The notes: generated by a model not told the origin, from the letters alone. A stretch of 64,000 bases of DNA from Advenella mandrilli (GCF_016595155.1 NZ_JAENGP010000005.1:1-64000), one strand, 5' to 3'. Positions 46,707 to 55,160 are shown, numbered from the stretch's first letter. Made by a program: numbers and translations.

Positions 46707-46743
46707 AAAAATACCTATACTGCTTGATGGCAGTACTGAAGAG

Positions 46744-46781
46744 AAGGCCCTTACTTTCCTATGAAAGCCGGGGCTTTTTTT
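46744..46781 (+). terminator. Terminator downstream of tRNA-Arg
   Basis: An extended hairpin (AAGGCCC and inner CTTTC pairing with GAAAG and GGGGCTT, one mismatch) is followed by a run of seven T residues ending at 46781. Confidence 0.75.
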
Positions 46782-47176
46782 ATCATTAATTTGCCACAAA
46801 ACCCCTGCCTTTTGCGACAGCTTCTTTAGGGAGGGGAAGAAGTCAAGTTGTTGAATAAAATTTAGTCATAAAATACCCCTGTATTTTTAACGTCCAAAAG
46901 TTAGATCGGTTGTAAGGTCACATTGACAGATATTAAGAATTACAGTAAAAGATTGCTACAATTTAAGCGCGTAAAAACTCTCCATACCAACAGATTTACC
47001 TTGTCAAGAAAACGGAAACCGGCGATGGGTATGAGTCTTGCGCAGGATAAACATCTGTTCTTAATCTCAGCCTTGTTCAGTGATGCAAACCACGAGGCCA
47101 GAGTATGTTTTATTCTGAACAGAACGCCCTGGTTTCATAAAACAGTTACTCCCTCTATATTTAAAGGATAGTTAGC
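46782..47176. other. 395-bp region before the first acylase; no supported gene
   Basis: An open frame at 46923-47171 has no Shine-Dalgarno, no recognisable domain and unusual composition, so I do not call it. The region ends with AAAGGA and the start of the acylase gene and presumably contains its promoter and leader. Confidence 0.5.
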
Positions 47177-48244
47177 ATGTCTTTATTCACCAACGCTTTA
47201 CGAAAAACCGCCGCAACAGCGCTTGTAGCAACCATGCTTGTGGGCACCACAGCATTGGCTTGCACCCGATTAGTCTATCATGGCGTTGATGATCAAGTCC
47301 TTACCGCTCGCTCAATGGACTGGAGCGTTGATGTGGAAACCAATCTGTGGGTTTTCCCCCGGGGCATGGAAAGAAATGGCCAGGCCGGAGAGAACTCCCT
47401 TCGCTGGACCTCAAAATATGGCAGCGTGATTTCATCGGGTTATGACATTTCAACCACAGACGGCATGAATGAAGCCGGACTGGTTGCCAACCTGCTGTGG
47501 CTGGTTGAGTCCAGTTACCCTGAGTTTAAGGAAGGCTCTGCACCGGGTCTGAGTATTGCTGCCTGGGGACAATATATTCTGGATAACTTTGCAACGGTTC
47601 AAGAGGCGGTTGACGCACTGCGCAAGCAGCCTTACACAGTCGTCTCAAGCGACGTACCGGGGCAAAACAGGTTGGCCACGCTACATTTGGCCATATCTGA
47701 TGCCAGTGGTGATAGTGCCATTGTGGAATATATTGATGGCAAGGCGGTGATTCATCACAGTCGTGAATATCAGGTTCTGACCAATTCACCAACGTTTGAG
47801 CGCCAGCTTGCATTGCATTCGTATTGGACCGAGATTGGTGGTACTGTCATGCTGCCGGGTACCAACCGTGCCGCTGACCGTTTTACGCGCGCCGCTTTCT
47901 ATGTTAATGCCATTCCTCGTGAAGAAGACGCGCGCAAGACCATTGCCAGCGTGTTCAGCGTTATCCGCAACGTGTCTGTGCCCTTTGGCATCAGTACCCC
48001 TGATCAGCCTAATATTTCATCAACCCGCTGGCGTACCGTGGCTGACCAGAAGCGCATGCTGTACTTTTTTGAGAGCGCATTGACGCCCAACGTTTTCTGG
48101 GTTGAACTCAACAATATTGATTTTTCTGAAAAAACAGGCAAAGTCCAAAAACTGGACCTTGGTCCCAATCAGGCCAATATTTTCTCAGGTGTGGTCAATG
48201 ATAAATTCGAGGAATCCAAACCCTTCGAATTCTTGGGCCTTTAA
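47177..48244 (+). CDS. Periplasmic linear-amide C-N hydrolase, penicillin V acylase/choloylglycine hydrolase family (copy 1)
   Basis: A 355-residue Ntn hydrolase. The signal peptide (residues 1-28, ending TALA) is followed directly by Cys29 in CTRLVYHGVDDQ, so signal cleavage would expose the N-terminal catalytic Cys. Other family features: LTARSMDWSVD with Arg and Asp of the active site, ETNLWVFPRGMER, ATLHLAISDASGDSAIVEY, VLTNSPTFERQL and NISSTRWRTVADQKR. This is the Gram-negative PVA type, whose members cleave penicillin V and in some cases acyl-homoserine lactones; the natural substrate here is unknown. AAAGGA precedes the ATG. It is 35 bp before an outer-membrane protein gene. Confidence 0.92.
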   Translation: MSLFTNALRKTAATALVATMLVGTTALACTRLVYHGVDDQVLTARSMDWSVDVETNLWVFPRGMERNGQAGENSLRWTSKYGSVISSGYDISTTDGMNEAGLVANLLWLVESSYPEFKEGSAPGLSIAAWGQYILDNFATVQEAVDALRKQPYTVVSSDVPGQNRLATLHLAISDASGDSAIVEYIDGKAVIHHSREYQVLTNSPTFERQLALHSYWTEIGGTVMLPGTNRAADRFTRAAFYVNAIPREEDARKTIASVFSVIRNVSVPFGISTPDQPNISSTRWRTVADQKRMLYFFESALTPNVFWVELNNIDFSEKTGKVQKLDLGPNQANIFSGVVNDKFEESKPFEFLGL

Positions 48245-48279
48245 GCGGCACCATCAAATATATTCAAAAGGATGCAGGA

Positions 48280-49041
48280 ATGGTTCAGTCCTATCTAAGG
48301 CGCTCACGACCAACGCTTCAGGCGGGCATTTCTGTCCTGGCCTGTTGCCTGGTTTCATCAGTGGCTTTCGCACAGAATACCGGTTGGCAAGGGCAAATTA
48401 CCCCTTATGTCTGGGCAACGGGTATGGGGGGCGATATCAGGCCTTTTACAGGAGCCCCCACCATTTCCTATGAGAGATCTTTTTCCGAGACATTGAAAGA
48501 TCTGGATGCCGCTTTTTTTGTTAATGCTTTTGCCAGAAAAGAACGCTTCGTTGTGGCCGGAGACTTGTTATATGCAAGTCTTTCCAGAAAAGGGCAGATT
48601 TATCCTGGTATTTCAGCAAGGGGTAAGTTACGTCTGGGTGCCCTTACGCTAACCGGTGGATACCGCGCAATTGATGATTCATGGGTAACACTGGATGTGA
48701 TGGCAGGTGCGCGGGTCTGGCGTGCCCGTGGCGCTGTTAGTGTCCCAGTTATCGGTGAACAGAAGTCCAGCATACAAACTTTTGTTGATCCGGTTGTGGC
48801 ATTGCGCGCCAATGTCAAGTTGGACCCAAGTTGGTCTGTACTGGCGTATGGTGATATTGGCGGTTTTGGTGCGGGTTCCGAGAAAACAAAACAATTCGCC
48901 TTAAGTGTTAATTATCAAGTCAATGAAAATATCTATGTATCAACCGGGTATCGTTACCTTGACCTGGATTACAGGCATAAGGGAACGCGGCTTGATACAA
49001 AATTAACGGGGCCGTTTCTGGGACTGACCTGGAAATTCTGA
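48280..49041 (+). CDS. Outer-membrane beta-barrel protein of unknown family
   Basis: A 253-residue exported protein: signal peptide to about residue 31 (CLVSSVAFAQ), then many short alternating strands (WQGQITPYVWATGMGG, LTLTGGYRAIDDSW, VTLDVMAGARVWRA, YVSTGYRYLDLDYRHKG) ending LTWKF with the terminal Phe typical of BAM substrates. Its size suits an 8-10 stranded barrel. It lies between two acylase genes on the same strand with short gaps (35 and 25 bp), so it may be cotranscribed and provide substrate passage or surface function. Confidence 0.85.
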   Translation: MVQSYLRRSRPTLQAGISVLACCLVSSVAFAQNTGWQGQITPYVWATGMGGDIRPFTGAPTISYERSFSETLKDLDAAFFVNAFARKERFVVAGDLLYASLSRKGQIYPGISARGKLRLGALTLTGGYRAIDDSWVTLDVMAGARVWRARGAVSVPVIGEQKSSIQTFVDPVVALRANVKLDPSWSVLAYGDIGGFGAGSEKTKQFALSVNYQVNENIYVSTGYRYLDLDYRHKGTRLDTKLTGPFLGLTWKF

Positions 49042-49066
49042 GGCAGATCTACGCGCAAGCCAGCTT

Positions 49067-50104
49067 TTGCTGGTCTCTTCATTACTTTTAAATGGGATAA
49101 CAATAGCTATGGCATGTACACGAGTGGTTTATTTAGGCGAAGAGCAGCAGATTATTACCGCTCGCTCAATGGACTGGAAAATGGATGTGGGCACCAATCT
49201 GTGGGCATTGCCCCGTGGGGTGAAACGCGAAGGGCAGGCAGGCGCAAACTCTCTTGCCTGGGAGTCCAAGTATGGCAGTCTGGTTGCCACGGGTTATGAT
49301 ATTGCCACCACTGACGGCCTTAATGAAAAAGGCCTGGCTGTTAACCTGTTATGGTTGGTCGAATCAGAATACCCAACATTTACCCCTGACAGCAAACCTG
49401 GATTGAACATTTCTCTGTGGGCGCAATACATGCTGGATAGTTTCGCCACAGTCGATGAAGCGGTCAAGGCACTGGAAAAAGAACCCTTTACCCTGGTGTC
49501 CGATCAGGTTCCGGGGCAGGGTCGCCTGGCAACGTTGCATCTTTCATTATCGGATGCCTCCGGCGATAGCGCCATTGTTGAATATATTGGTGGCAAGCAG
49601 GTGATTCACCATGACCGGAAATACCAGGTCATGACCAACTCGCCCGTATTTAGTGATCAGTTGGCGCTTAACGCTTACTGGAAACAAATTGGCGGCACCG
49701 TGATGTTACCGGGTACTAACCGGGCGGCGGACCGTTTCGTGCGCGCTTCGTTTTATGTGGATGCCATCCCGCAAAAAGCCCCTATTGCCGACTCCTTGGC
49801 CAGTATGTTTGGGGTCATTCGCAATGTCTCGGTTCCTTATGGCATTGCTTCTGAAACAGAACCGAATATATCGTCAACACGCTGGCGAACCGTGGTTGAT
49901 CACAAGCATTTGAATTATTTCTTTGAATCGGCTTTCAGTCCCAACACTTTCTGGGTAGACCTGAAAAAAATCGATTTTGGCCTGGATCCATCCAAAGCCC
50001 TGAAGCTGGATTTGGGGCACATGGCAAGCAAGGTGTATGCAGGCGAAGTTTCGTCCTCTTTTGAGCAAACCCAGCCATTTGCCTTTTTATCGGCGGGATC
50101 CTGA
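49067..50104 (+). CDS. Linear-amide C-N hydrolase, penicillin V acylase family (copy 2) with an irregular N-terminus
   Basis: A paralogue of the gene at 47177, with the same block pattern: CTRVVYLGEEQQIITARSMDWKMD, TNLWALPRGVKREG, ATLHLSLSDASGDSAIVEY, NISSTRWRTVVDHK. The Cys nucleophile follows AMA, like a signal peptidase site. However, the only usual starts are TTG 49067, giving the unusually short uncharged leader MLVSSLLLNGITIAMA, and ATG 49109, giving MAC and no signal. The frame is open upstream to a stop at 49025 and reads LRASQL before the TTG, looking like a signal peptide whose start codon was lost. Export is therefore uncertain. Confidence 0.85.
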   Translation: MLVSSLLLNGITIAMACTRVVYLGEEQQIITARSMDWKMDVGTNLWALPRGVKREGQAGANSLAWESKYGSLVATGYDIATTDGLNEKGLAVNLLWLVESEYPTFTPDSKPGLNISLWAQYMLDSFATVDEAVKALEKEPFTLVSDQVPGQGRLATLHLSLSDASGDSAIVEYIGGKQVIHHDRKYQVMTNSPVFSDQLALNAYWKQIGGTVMLPGTNRAADRFVRASFYVDAIPQKAPIADSLASMFGVIRNVSVPYGIASETEPNISSTRWRTVVDHKHLNYFFESAFSPNTFWVDLKKIDFGLDPSKALKLDLGHMASKVYAGEVSSSFEQTQPFAFLSAGS

Positions 50105-50148
50105 TGTTGATGATGGGCTGAAAGGCCCTCTACGCTAACCACTGTGAG

Positions 50149-50190
50149 CCCCAAAAAGCTGGACACGCTGCCTGCTTTTTGGGGTTTTTT
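50149..50190 (+). terminator. Intrinsic terminator after the acylase cluster
   Basis: An 11-bp perfect stem, CCCCAAAAAGC with GCTTTTTGGGG, is followed by six T residues, 45 bp after the second acylase stop. Confidence 0.9.
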
Positions 50191-50275
50191 AATATTGGCC
50201 AATGGCGCGGTAAACCACGCCGTCTGGTTGCTTCCAGATAGGCTTTGCCTTTGGTTTAGCAAATTAAATTTTTGG

Positions 50276-50304
50276 TTGACAATTTTATGACAACGTACAA
50301 TAAT
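50276..50304 (+). promoter_or_regulatory. Strong sigma-70 promoter of the sugar-acid operon
   Basis: Consensus -35 TTGACA at 50276-50281, a 17-bp spacer and AATAAT at 50299-50304 (one mismatch). The expected start near 50311 falls on the first base of the tandem repeats, leaving a leader of about 155 bases to kdgT. Confidence 0.75.
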
Positions 50305-50307
50305 GCA

Positions 50308-50361
50308 CCTGTACGTACAGGTTGTACGTACAGGTTGTACGTACAGGTTGTACGTACAGGA
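50308..50361 (+). repeat. Four tandem 13-bp repeats, each a TGTACGTACA palindrome: probable operator array
   Basis: The unit GTACGTACAGGTT starts at 50311, 50324, 50337 and 50350 (last copy GTACGTACAGG then AT). Each copy lies within a symmetric TGTACGTACA. The array begins at the predicted transcription start and would block RNA polymerase if bound. GntR-family operators commonly have the form TnGT-ACnA, and a GntR gene ends the operon, so it is the likely ligand-controlled repressor. Confidence 0.75.
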
Positions 50362-50466
50362 TTTGGGGTTCGGCAAATCGTGGGTGGTCAGTCATGAGCG
50401 CTCGGACTTCATCGGTATTCAACAAGTTAATTCATATATTTAAACCAAGTAAGGCTGGGTCGGAAA

Positions 50467-51495
50467 ATGACACAAGAGCGTTCCATATTTCCTATGTTCA
50501 AGACAATGCTTAAAATCCCTGGGGGATTGATGCTTGTCCCATTGATTCTGGGTTCCATTATTGGCACCTTTGCACCCGAGGCGTTGGGTATTGGCAGTTT
50601 TACAACCGCCTTGTTTAAAAACAGTGCAATGCCATTTATTGCCTTGCTGATTTTTGCCACGGGCACACAGGTCAATATGCGCACCGGTGGCCCTATACTG
50701 GCAACCGCAGGCACGATTCTTTTTTGTAAAACCATTATTCCGGCCAGCCTGATTGTATTGCTGGGTTCTTTTGTCGGTCTTGATGGTCTTTGGGGTGTTT
50801 CCATCCTGGCCATGCTGGCCGCCTTTGACAACAGCAATGGTGGCCTGTGGCTGGCTTATACCGGGCAGTATGGCGATAATCGTGATCGCGGCGCTTATGT
50901 GGCCAGTGCTGTCAATGATGGCCCGTTCTTCAGCCTGTTGTTCCTGGGGGCATCCGGTCTGGCTGATATTCCCGTGATGGCGCTGGTTGCCGCACTGGTG
51001 CCTTTCATTCTGGGTGTGATCGTGGGTAACCTTGATGTGCAATGGCGTAAAACGTTGGAACCCGTACCTAATATCGTGATCCCGTTTTTTGCCTTTTCTT
51101 TGGGAACCGGCATTAACCTGAGTGCGATTATCAGTGGTGGCATGACTGGTATTGTCCTGGGTTTCCTGATTAGTCCCATTACCGGATTCCTGGTTTATTT
51201 GGGCTATAAATATATTCTAAAAAGAGGCGGCAAAAGCGGTATTGGTTTTGCGGCGGGTACTACGGCAGGAAATGCCATTGCAACGCCGGCCATTGTGGCT
51301 GCGGTTGATCCACGTTTTCTGGTCTATGTGGAAACAGCCACCGCCCAGGTTGCCGCCTGTGTGTTGATCAGTTCAGTTATGGCGCCTGTGCTGGCTTCCT
51401 GGTTCCTGAAAAGGTCTGGTGAATTGAAGCCGGTAGAGGATGCTTCCCTTATTGCTGATGAGCACCTGGCAGCAGAAGGTGCGGTTAAATTATGA
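50467..51495 (+). CDS. KdgT-family 2-keto-3-deoxygluconate-type permease
   Basis: A 342-residue inner-membrane transporter with about ten hydrophobic segments. Family-like stretches include MLKIPGGLMLVPLILGSI, GTQVNMRTGGPILATAG, AAFDNSNGGLWLAYTGQYGD, ASAVNDGPFFSLLFLGA and GFAAGTTAGNAIATPAIVAA. KdgT imports 2-keto-3-deoxygluconate by proton symport, but linkage to DUF1537 and PdxA2 genes suggests a four-carbon sugar acid here (threonate or erythronate). First gene of the operon; its stop overlaps the next start by 4 bp. Confidence 0.88.
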   Translation: MTQERSIFPMFKTMLKIPGGLMLVPLILGSIIGTFAPEALGIGSFTTALFKNSAMPFIALLIFATGTQVNMRTGGPILATAGTILFCKTIIPASLIVLLGSFVGLDGLWGVSILAMLAAFDNSNGGLWLAYTGQYGDNRDRGAYVASAVNDGPFFSLLFLGASGLADIPVMALVAALVPFILGVIVGNLDVQWRKTLEPVPNIVIPFFAFSLGTGINLSAIISGGMTGIVLGFLISPITGFLVYLGYKYILKRGGKSGIGFAAGTTAGNAIATPAIVAAVDPRFLVYVETATAQVAACVLISSVMAPVLASWFLKRSGELKPVEDASLIADEHLAAEGAVKL

Positions 51496-52709
51496 AACCG
51501 GAAATAGCGATTATTGCCGACGATCTGACCGGGGCGGGTGACTCCGCCGTACAGTTTGTGCGTTGCGGTTGGGAAACCCAGTTGTATGTGGGAGGATCCA
51601 AAGAGGCATTTTCCCAGACTGGCATTCAGGCCGACGTCGTGTCCATTAACAGTAATAGTCGGGCATTGTCGGCGAAGGCAGCTGCCAATGCGGTTGCCAG
51701 CGAAATCAGGACGCTCAAGGAACATGGTGTCCGCCATTTATTCAAAAAAGTGGATTCCACCTTGCGTGGCCCATTTGCGGCAGAAATCGATGCCGCAAGA
51801 CAATACTGGCATAAGAATGCGGTAGCGGTGGTTTGTCCTGCTTTCCCGGCAACGGGCCGAACGGTTGAAGCGGGTGTGTTGCTGGTAAACGGGGTTCCTG
51901 TGACAGAAACGTCGGCGGGTAGCGACCCGGTTACGCCCGTCACGCAAAGTCATATTCCCAGCTTGCTTAATTGTGCCTTGCTCAGCCCGCAGGAAAACGA
52001 GTCTGCAGAAACACTGGCTGAAAAAATCCGGCAGGCTGGTCATACGGTTGTGGTAGATGCTTCTACCAATCAGGATCTGAAACGCTTGGCCAGGGCTATT
52101 GTGATTTTGGGTGAGCAGGCCTTACCCGTGGGGGCTGGTGGGCTGGCCATGGCAATGGCGGCCGCCTGGGCCCAACGTATGGATAATGAAGGGATAGTGC
52201 TGGCCGTGGTGACCTCGCAGCATAGCGCAACCCGCAGGCAAGTGCGGGTATTGCAGGAAAGCGGGGCCCTGGTTATGTCGCCTTCACTTCAGGCTTTAAG
52301 TAATCAGGCTGTTTTTAACGAATGGAAAAACCAGGCGCTGGAAAGTTGCCGGCAAGCGTTGCTGGCCGGTCAACATGTGGTGGCGCTTCTCGCCCCTGAA
52401 GGTCAGCAGCCTGGTTTATCGCCGGAAGTGGTGGCATGGCAACTGGCGCAGTTTGCCCTTGATATTGTCAAGACTATGAATGTCAGGGGCATTATTGGTA
52501 CCGGTGGTGACGGGGCAGAGCAAGTGATGAAATCATTGCAGGCAACCGGTATTCGTCTGATTGATGAAGTCTCTGGCGGTGTGCCGTTGGGTACCCTGAT
52601 TGGTGGCGATTATGCCGGTATGCCTATTGTGACTAAAGCTGGTGGCTTTGGGTCGGAAGATATATTGATTCAGGCAGCAGAAAACCTGATGGAGAGGAAA
52701 TTTAAATGA
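51492..52709 (+). CDS. Four-carbon acid sugar kinase (DUF1537; DtnK/OtnK type)
   Basis: A 405-residue kinase. N-terminal IAIIADDLTGAGDSAVQFVRCG, then LFKKVDSTLRGPFAAEID and the C-terminal nucleotide-binding domain with GIIGTGGDGAEQVMKSL and DEVSGGVPLGTLIGGDYAGMPIVTKAGGFG, all typical of DUF1537. Family members phosphorylate D-threonate, D-erythronate, L-threonate or related acids. Next to PdxA2 the expected product is the 4-phosphate. It overlaps its neighbours by 4 bp on both sides (ATGA), so translation is coupled. Confidence 0.9.
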   Translation: MKPEIAIIADDLTGAGDSAVQFVRCGWETQLYVGGSKEAFSQTGIQADVVSINSNSRALSAKAAANAVASEIRTLKEHGVRHLFKKVDSTLRGPFAAEIDAARQYWHKNAVAVVCPAFPATGRTVEAGVLLVNGVPVTETSAGSDPVTPVTQSHIPSLLNCALLSPQENESAETLAEKIRQAGHTVVVDASTNQDLKRLARAIVILGEQALPVGAGGLAMAMAAAWAQRMDNEGIVLAVVTSQHSATRRQVRVLQESGALVMSPSLQALSNQAVFNEWKNQALESCRQALLAGQHVVALLAPEGQQPGLSPEVVAWQLAQFALDIVKTMNVRGIIGTGGDGAEQVMKSLQATGIRLIDEVSGGVPLGTLIGGDYAGMPIVTKAGGFGSEDILIQAAENLMERKFK

Positions 52710-53746
52710 GTGAAAAAAGATTGCCCGTATTGGCCGTAACCGTTGGTGATGTTGCCGGGATTGGTCCTGAAATTACGGCAAAGATGTTACTTAATCATCC
52801 CGAGCTTAGACAGAAAGCAAAGTTTGTCGTGATTGGTGATGTGGCCGCTTTGCGTAAAGCCGTGGCGGGGCTGAATCAGGATGCCGGCAAGGTGCGTGAA
52901 ATACAGTCTCCTGCCCAGGCCAGCAATGAGGTCGGTACCATTGATGTGATTCAGGTAGGCCCGTCACTGGAAGATGTAGAGCTGGGCAAGCTGGATGCCC
53001 GCGCCGGTGCCGGTTCGGCCCTGTTTGTGATGAAGGCTTGCGAGTTGGCCCGTAATGGAGAGGTTGATGGTATTGTGACCGCGCCCCTGAATAAGGCTGC
53101 CATGCATTTGGGGGGATATAAATGGCCAGGCCATACCGAATTGTTGGCTCATGAGTTTGGGGTGAAAAATTATTCACTGGTGTTGTCTGCCGGCGATTTG
53201 TATGTGTTCCATGCAACCACTCACGTATCCCTGCGTCAGGCCATTGAAGACACCAATCCCAAGCGCATGGATGACATCCTTGAGCTGGTTCATGCTTTTT
53301 CCAAGGCACTGGGCCGCCAGGATGAACCTATTGCCGTGGCCGGCTTGAATCCACATGCCGGAGAAAACAATATTTTCGGTACCGAGGATAGCGCCATCCT
53401 GACGCCAGCCATTGAAAAGGCACGGGCGGCAGGCATTAACGCGGTGGGGCCGATTCCTGCCGATGCACTTTGGCCCCAGGCCGTACGTGGCAAGTGGAAA
53501 TTCCTGGTGGCCTGTTATCATGACCAGGGTCATGCTCCCTTCAAGGCGGTTTATGGTGATGACGGCGTGAATATTACGGTGGGCCTGCCGGTGGTTCGTG
53601 TATCGGTTGATCACGGTACGGCATTTGATATTGCCGGTAAAAATATTGCCCGCGAAGAAAGTCTGATACTGGCCGCAGAACGTGCTGCCAGCCTTTCCCT
53701 GGGCTGGTCAACCGTTTGGGAAGCCGCCTCCCGCACCGAGGCTTAA
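52706..53746 (+). CDS. pdxA2: 4-hydroxythreonine-4-phosphate dehydrogenase family protein, catabolic PdxA2 type
   Basis: A 346-residue NAD-dependent oxidative decarboxylase. VTVGDVAGIGPEITAKML at the start, substrate-binding APLNKAAMHLGGYKWPGHTELLA, metal-binding His residues in GLNPHAGENNIFG and ACYHDQGHAPFKAVYGDDGVNITVG, and DHGTAFDIAGK. PdxA proper makes vitamin B6. Linkage to a DUF1537 kinase marks the PdxA2 group, which converts 4-phospho-threonate or erythronate to dihydroxyacetone phosphate and CO2. The GntR gene follows after 19 bp. Confidence 0.9.
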   Translation: MSEKRLPVLAVTVGDVAGIGPEITAKMLLNHPELRQKAKFVVIGDVAALRKAVAGLNQDAGKVREIQSPAQASNEVGTIDVIQVGPSLEDVELGKLDARAGAGSALFVMKACELARNGEVDGIVTAPLNKAAMHLGGYKWPGHTELLAHEFGVKNYSLVLSAGDLYVFHATTHVSLRQAIEDTNPKRMDDILELVHAFSKALGRQDEPIAVAGLNPHAGENNIFGTEDSAILTPAIEKARAAGINAVGPIPADALWPQAVRGKWKFLVACYHDQGHAPFKAVYGDDGVNITVGLPVVRVSVDHGTAFDIAGKNIAREESLILAAERAASLSLGWSTVWEAASRTEA

Positions 53747-53765
53747 ATTAATTACCGGAGGAATC

Positions 53766-54551
53766 GTGCTTTATCTGGAAAAAATTTCAGAAGAGAAAAA
53801 AGGCAAAAATGCATTGTACAAGCAGGTGGCGCAAAGCCTGAAACAGGCCATTGCCAATAACCGCTTGCCACCGGGCAGCGCGATTCCCAGCGAGAATGCC
53901 TTAAGCGCGCATTTTAATGTTGCTCGCAGTGTTGTGCGCCAGGCATTGGCAATTCTGGTTGAAGACGGTTTTATCCTTAAACAGGCGGGCCGTACGTCGG
54001 TGGTTGCGCCCCGCGTCAAGCACCGACGTAATTTGCAAAACTCCCTCAGTCTTCATTCTCAGCTTGAAGACAAGGGAGTGACGCTCAGAACCGAAGTGTT
54101 GCGTTTGGAAAAAGGCCAGTTTCCTGATGAGGTAGCCAGCTTTTATAATGCGCCTGAAGGGGTGCTGCTTGAGCGGCTTCGTTATATTAATGAAGAGCCC
54201 ATTTCCTATGTGCAAACCTGGTTGCCCATTGAATTCAGTGCCTTGACAGCGGCAGACCTTACCAATGACTCTTTGCACCAACAGCTGAAAAAACAGTTTA
54301 ACCGTAAACCTGAGCAGGGTAGAAACCAGATTCAGATTGTTGCGGCAGACAAAACACTGGCCGCTTATCTGCAGGTTAAAAACAGTAATCCCTTATTGCA
54401 ATTGCAGGCCAGTTACTACGATCAGCATGGCTTGCCCATGGAATGGTTTACAGCCTGGCACCGGGAAGATAAAGTGGTGTTTGATATTGCCGTTGATGCT
54501 TCTTTGGAAAACAAGATTCAGGTGAAAAATTTTCAGCGCGTGCTAAAGTAA
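53766..54551 (+). CDS. GntR-family (HutC/UTRA-type) transcriptional regulator of the sugar-acid operon
   Basis: A 261-residue regulator. The N-terminal winged helix is LYKQVAQSLKQAIANNRLPPGSAIPSENALSAHFNVARSVVRQAL (read in parts) ending VEDGFILKQAGRTSV. The C-terminal UTRA effector domain contains APEGVLLERLRYINEEPISYVQTWLP and MEWFTAWHREDKVVFD. GTG 53766 is preceded by GGAGG. A longer frame upstream lies within pdxA2. Its likely targets are the TGTACGTACA repeats at 50308-50361, with the sugar acid or its phosphate as inducer (inference). Confidence 0.9.
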   Translation: MLYLEKISEEKKGKNALYKQVAQSLKQAIANNRLPPGSAIPSENALSAHFNVARSVVRQALAILVEDGFILKQAGRTSVVAPRVKHRRNLQNSLSLHSQLEDKGVTLRTEVLRLEKGQFPDEVASFYNAPEGVLLERLRYINEEPISYVQTWLPIEFSALTAADLTNDSLHQQLKKQFNRKPEQGRNQIQIVAADKTLAAYLQVKNSNPLLQLQASYYDQHGLPMEWFTAWHREDKVVFDIAVDASLENKIQVKNFQRVLK

Positions 54552-54585
54552 CCGTTTTTCAATCATTATTATTCTTCCTTTTGCT

Positions 54586-55158
54586 ATGACTCAGTTAGTG
54601 CCCGTCCTTTCCTTTGCCCATCAATTGTTAAGACAGGCAGTCCAGCCTGGTGATGTAGCGGTTGATGCCACCATGGGCAACGGGCATGATACGCTGGTAC
54701 TGGCGCAATGTGTGGGGGAAAATGGCAAGGTTTATGCGTTTGATGTGCAGGAACAGGCCTTGCAAAAAACACGGCGTCGCCTGCAGGCAGCCGGTCTTGA
54801 CGATCAGGTTGAATTAATTTGTCAAGGCCATCAGTATATGAACGAACACGTGCGACAGGCCTTGTCGGCGGTTATTTTTAATCTGGGTTATTTACCGGGC
54901 GGCAATAAGGCGCTTACCACCCAACGGGATACCACGCTGGCCGCCATTACCCAGGGCTTGGGCTTACTAAAACCGCATGGTTTGTTATTGCTGGTTATTT
55001 ATCCGGGCCACGAAGCGGGCCGAATAGAGCAGGAGGCTATTGAAGCGCTGCTAAGCGGGCTGGATCAGCAATATTTCCGGGTATTGCGTTACCAGCTCAC
55101 TAACCAGGGTAGCAGCCCGCCTTATTTGCTAGCGATAGAAAAGCAATTTTTGGTTTAA
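54586..55158 (+). CDS. Class I SAM-dependent methyltransferase, YtqB-like putative rRNA methylase
   Basis: A 190-residue protein. Motif I region AVDATMGNGHDTLVLAQCVG, followed by VYAFDVQEQALQKTRRRL, VIFNLGYLPGGNKALTT and LLLVIYPGHEAG, a pattern of the YtqB/rRNA_methylase family. The target is not established. It is 34 bp after gntR but unrelated in function. It converges with the unknown gene at 55161 with a 2-bp gap. Confidence 0.87.
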   Translation: MTQLVPVLSFAHQLLRQAVQPGDVAVDATMGNGHDTLVLAQCVGENGKVYAFDVQEQALQKTRRRLQAAGLDDQVELICQGHQYMNEHVRQALSAVIFNLGYLPGGNKALTTQRDTTLAAITQGLGLLKPHGLLLLVIYPGHEAGRIEQEAIEALLSGLDQQYFRVLRYQLTNQGSSPPYLLAIEKQFLV

Positions 55159-55160
55159 GT

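Noticed and set aside
46923-47171. 82-codon plus-strand frame before the first acylase
   Set aside because: No Shine-Dalgarno, no domain, composition unlike neighbours; more likely leader or intergenic DNA.
50308-50361. CRISPR-like repeat array
   Set aside because: The repeats are contiguous 13-mers without spacers and no cas genes are present; an operator array fits better.
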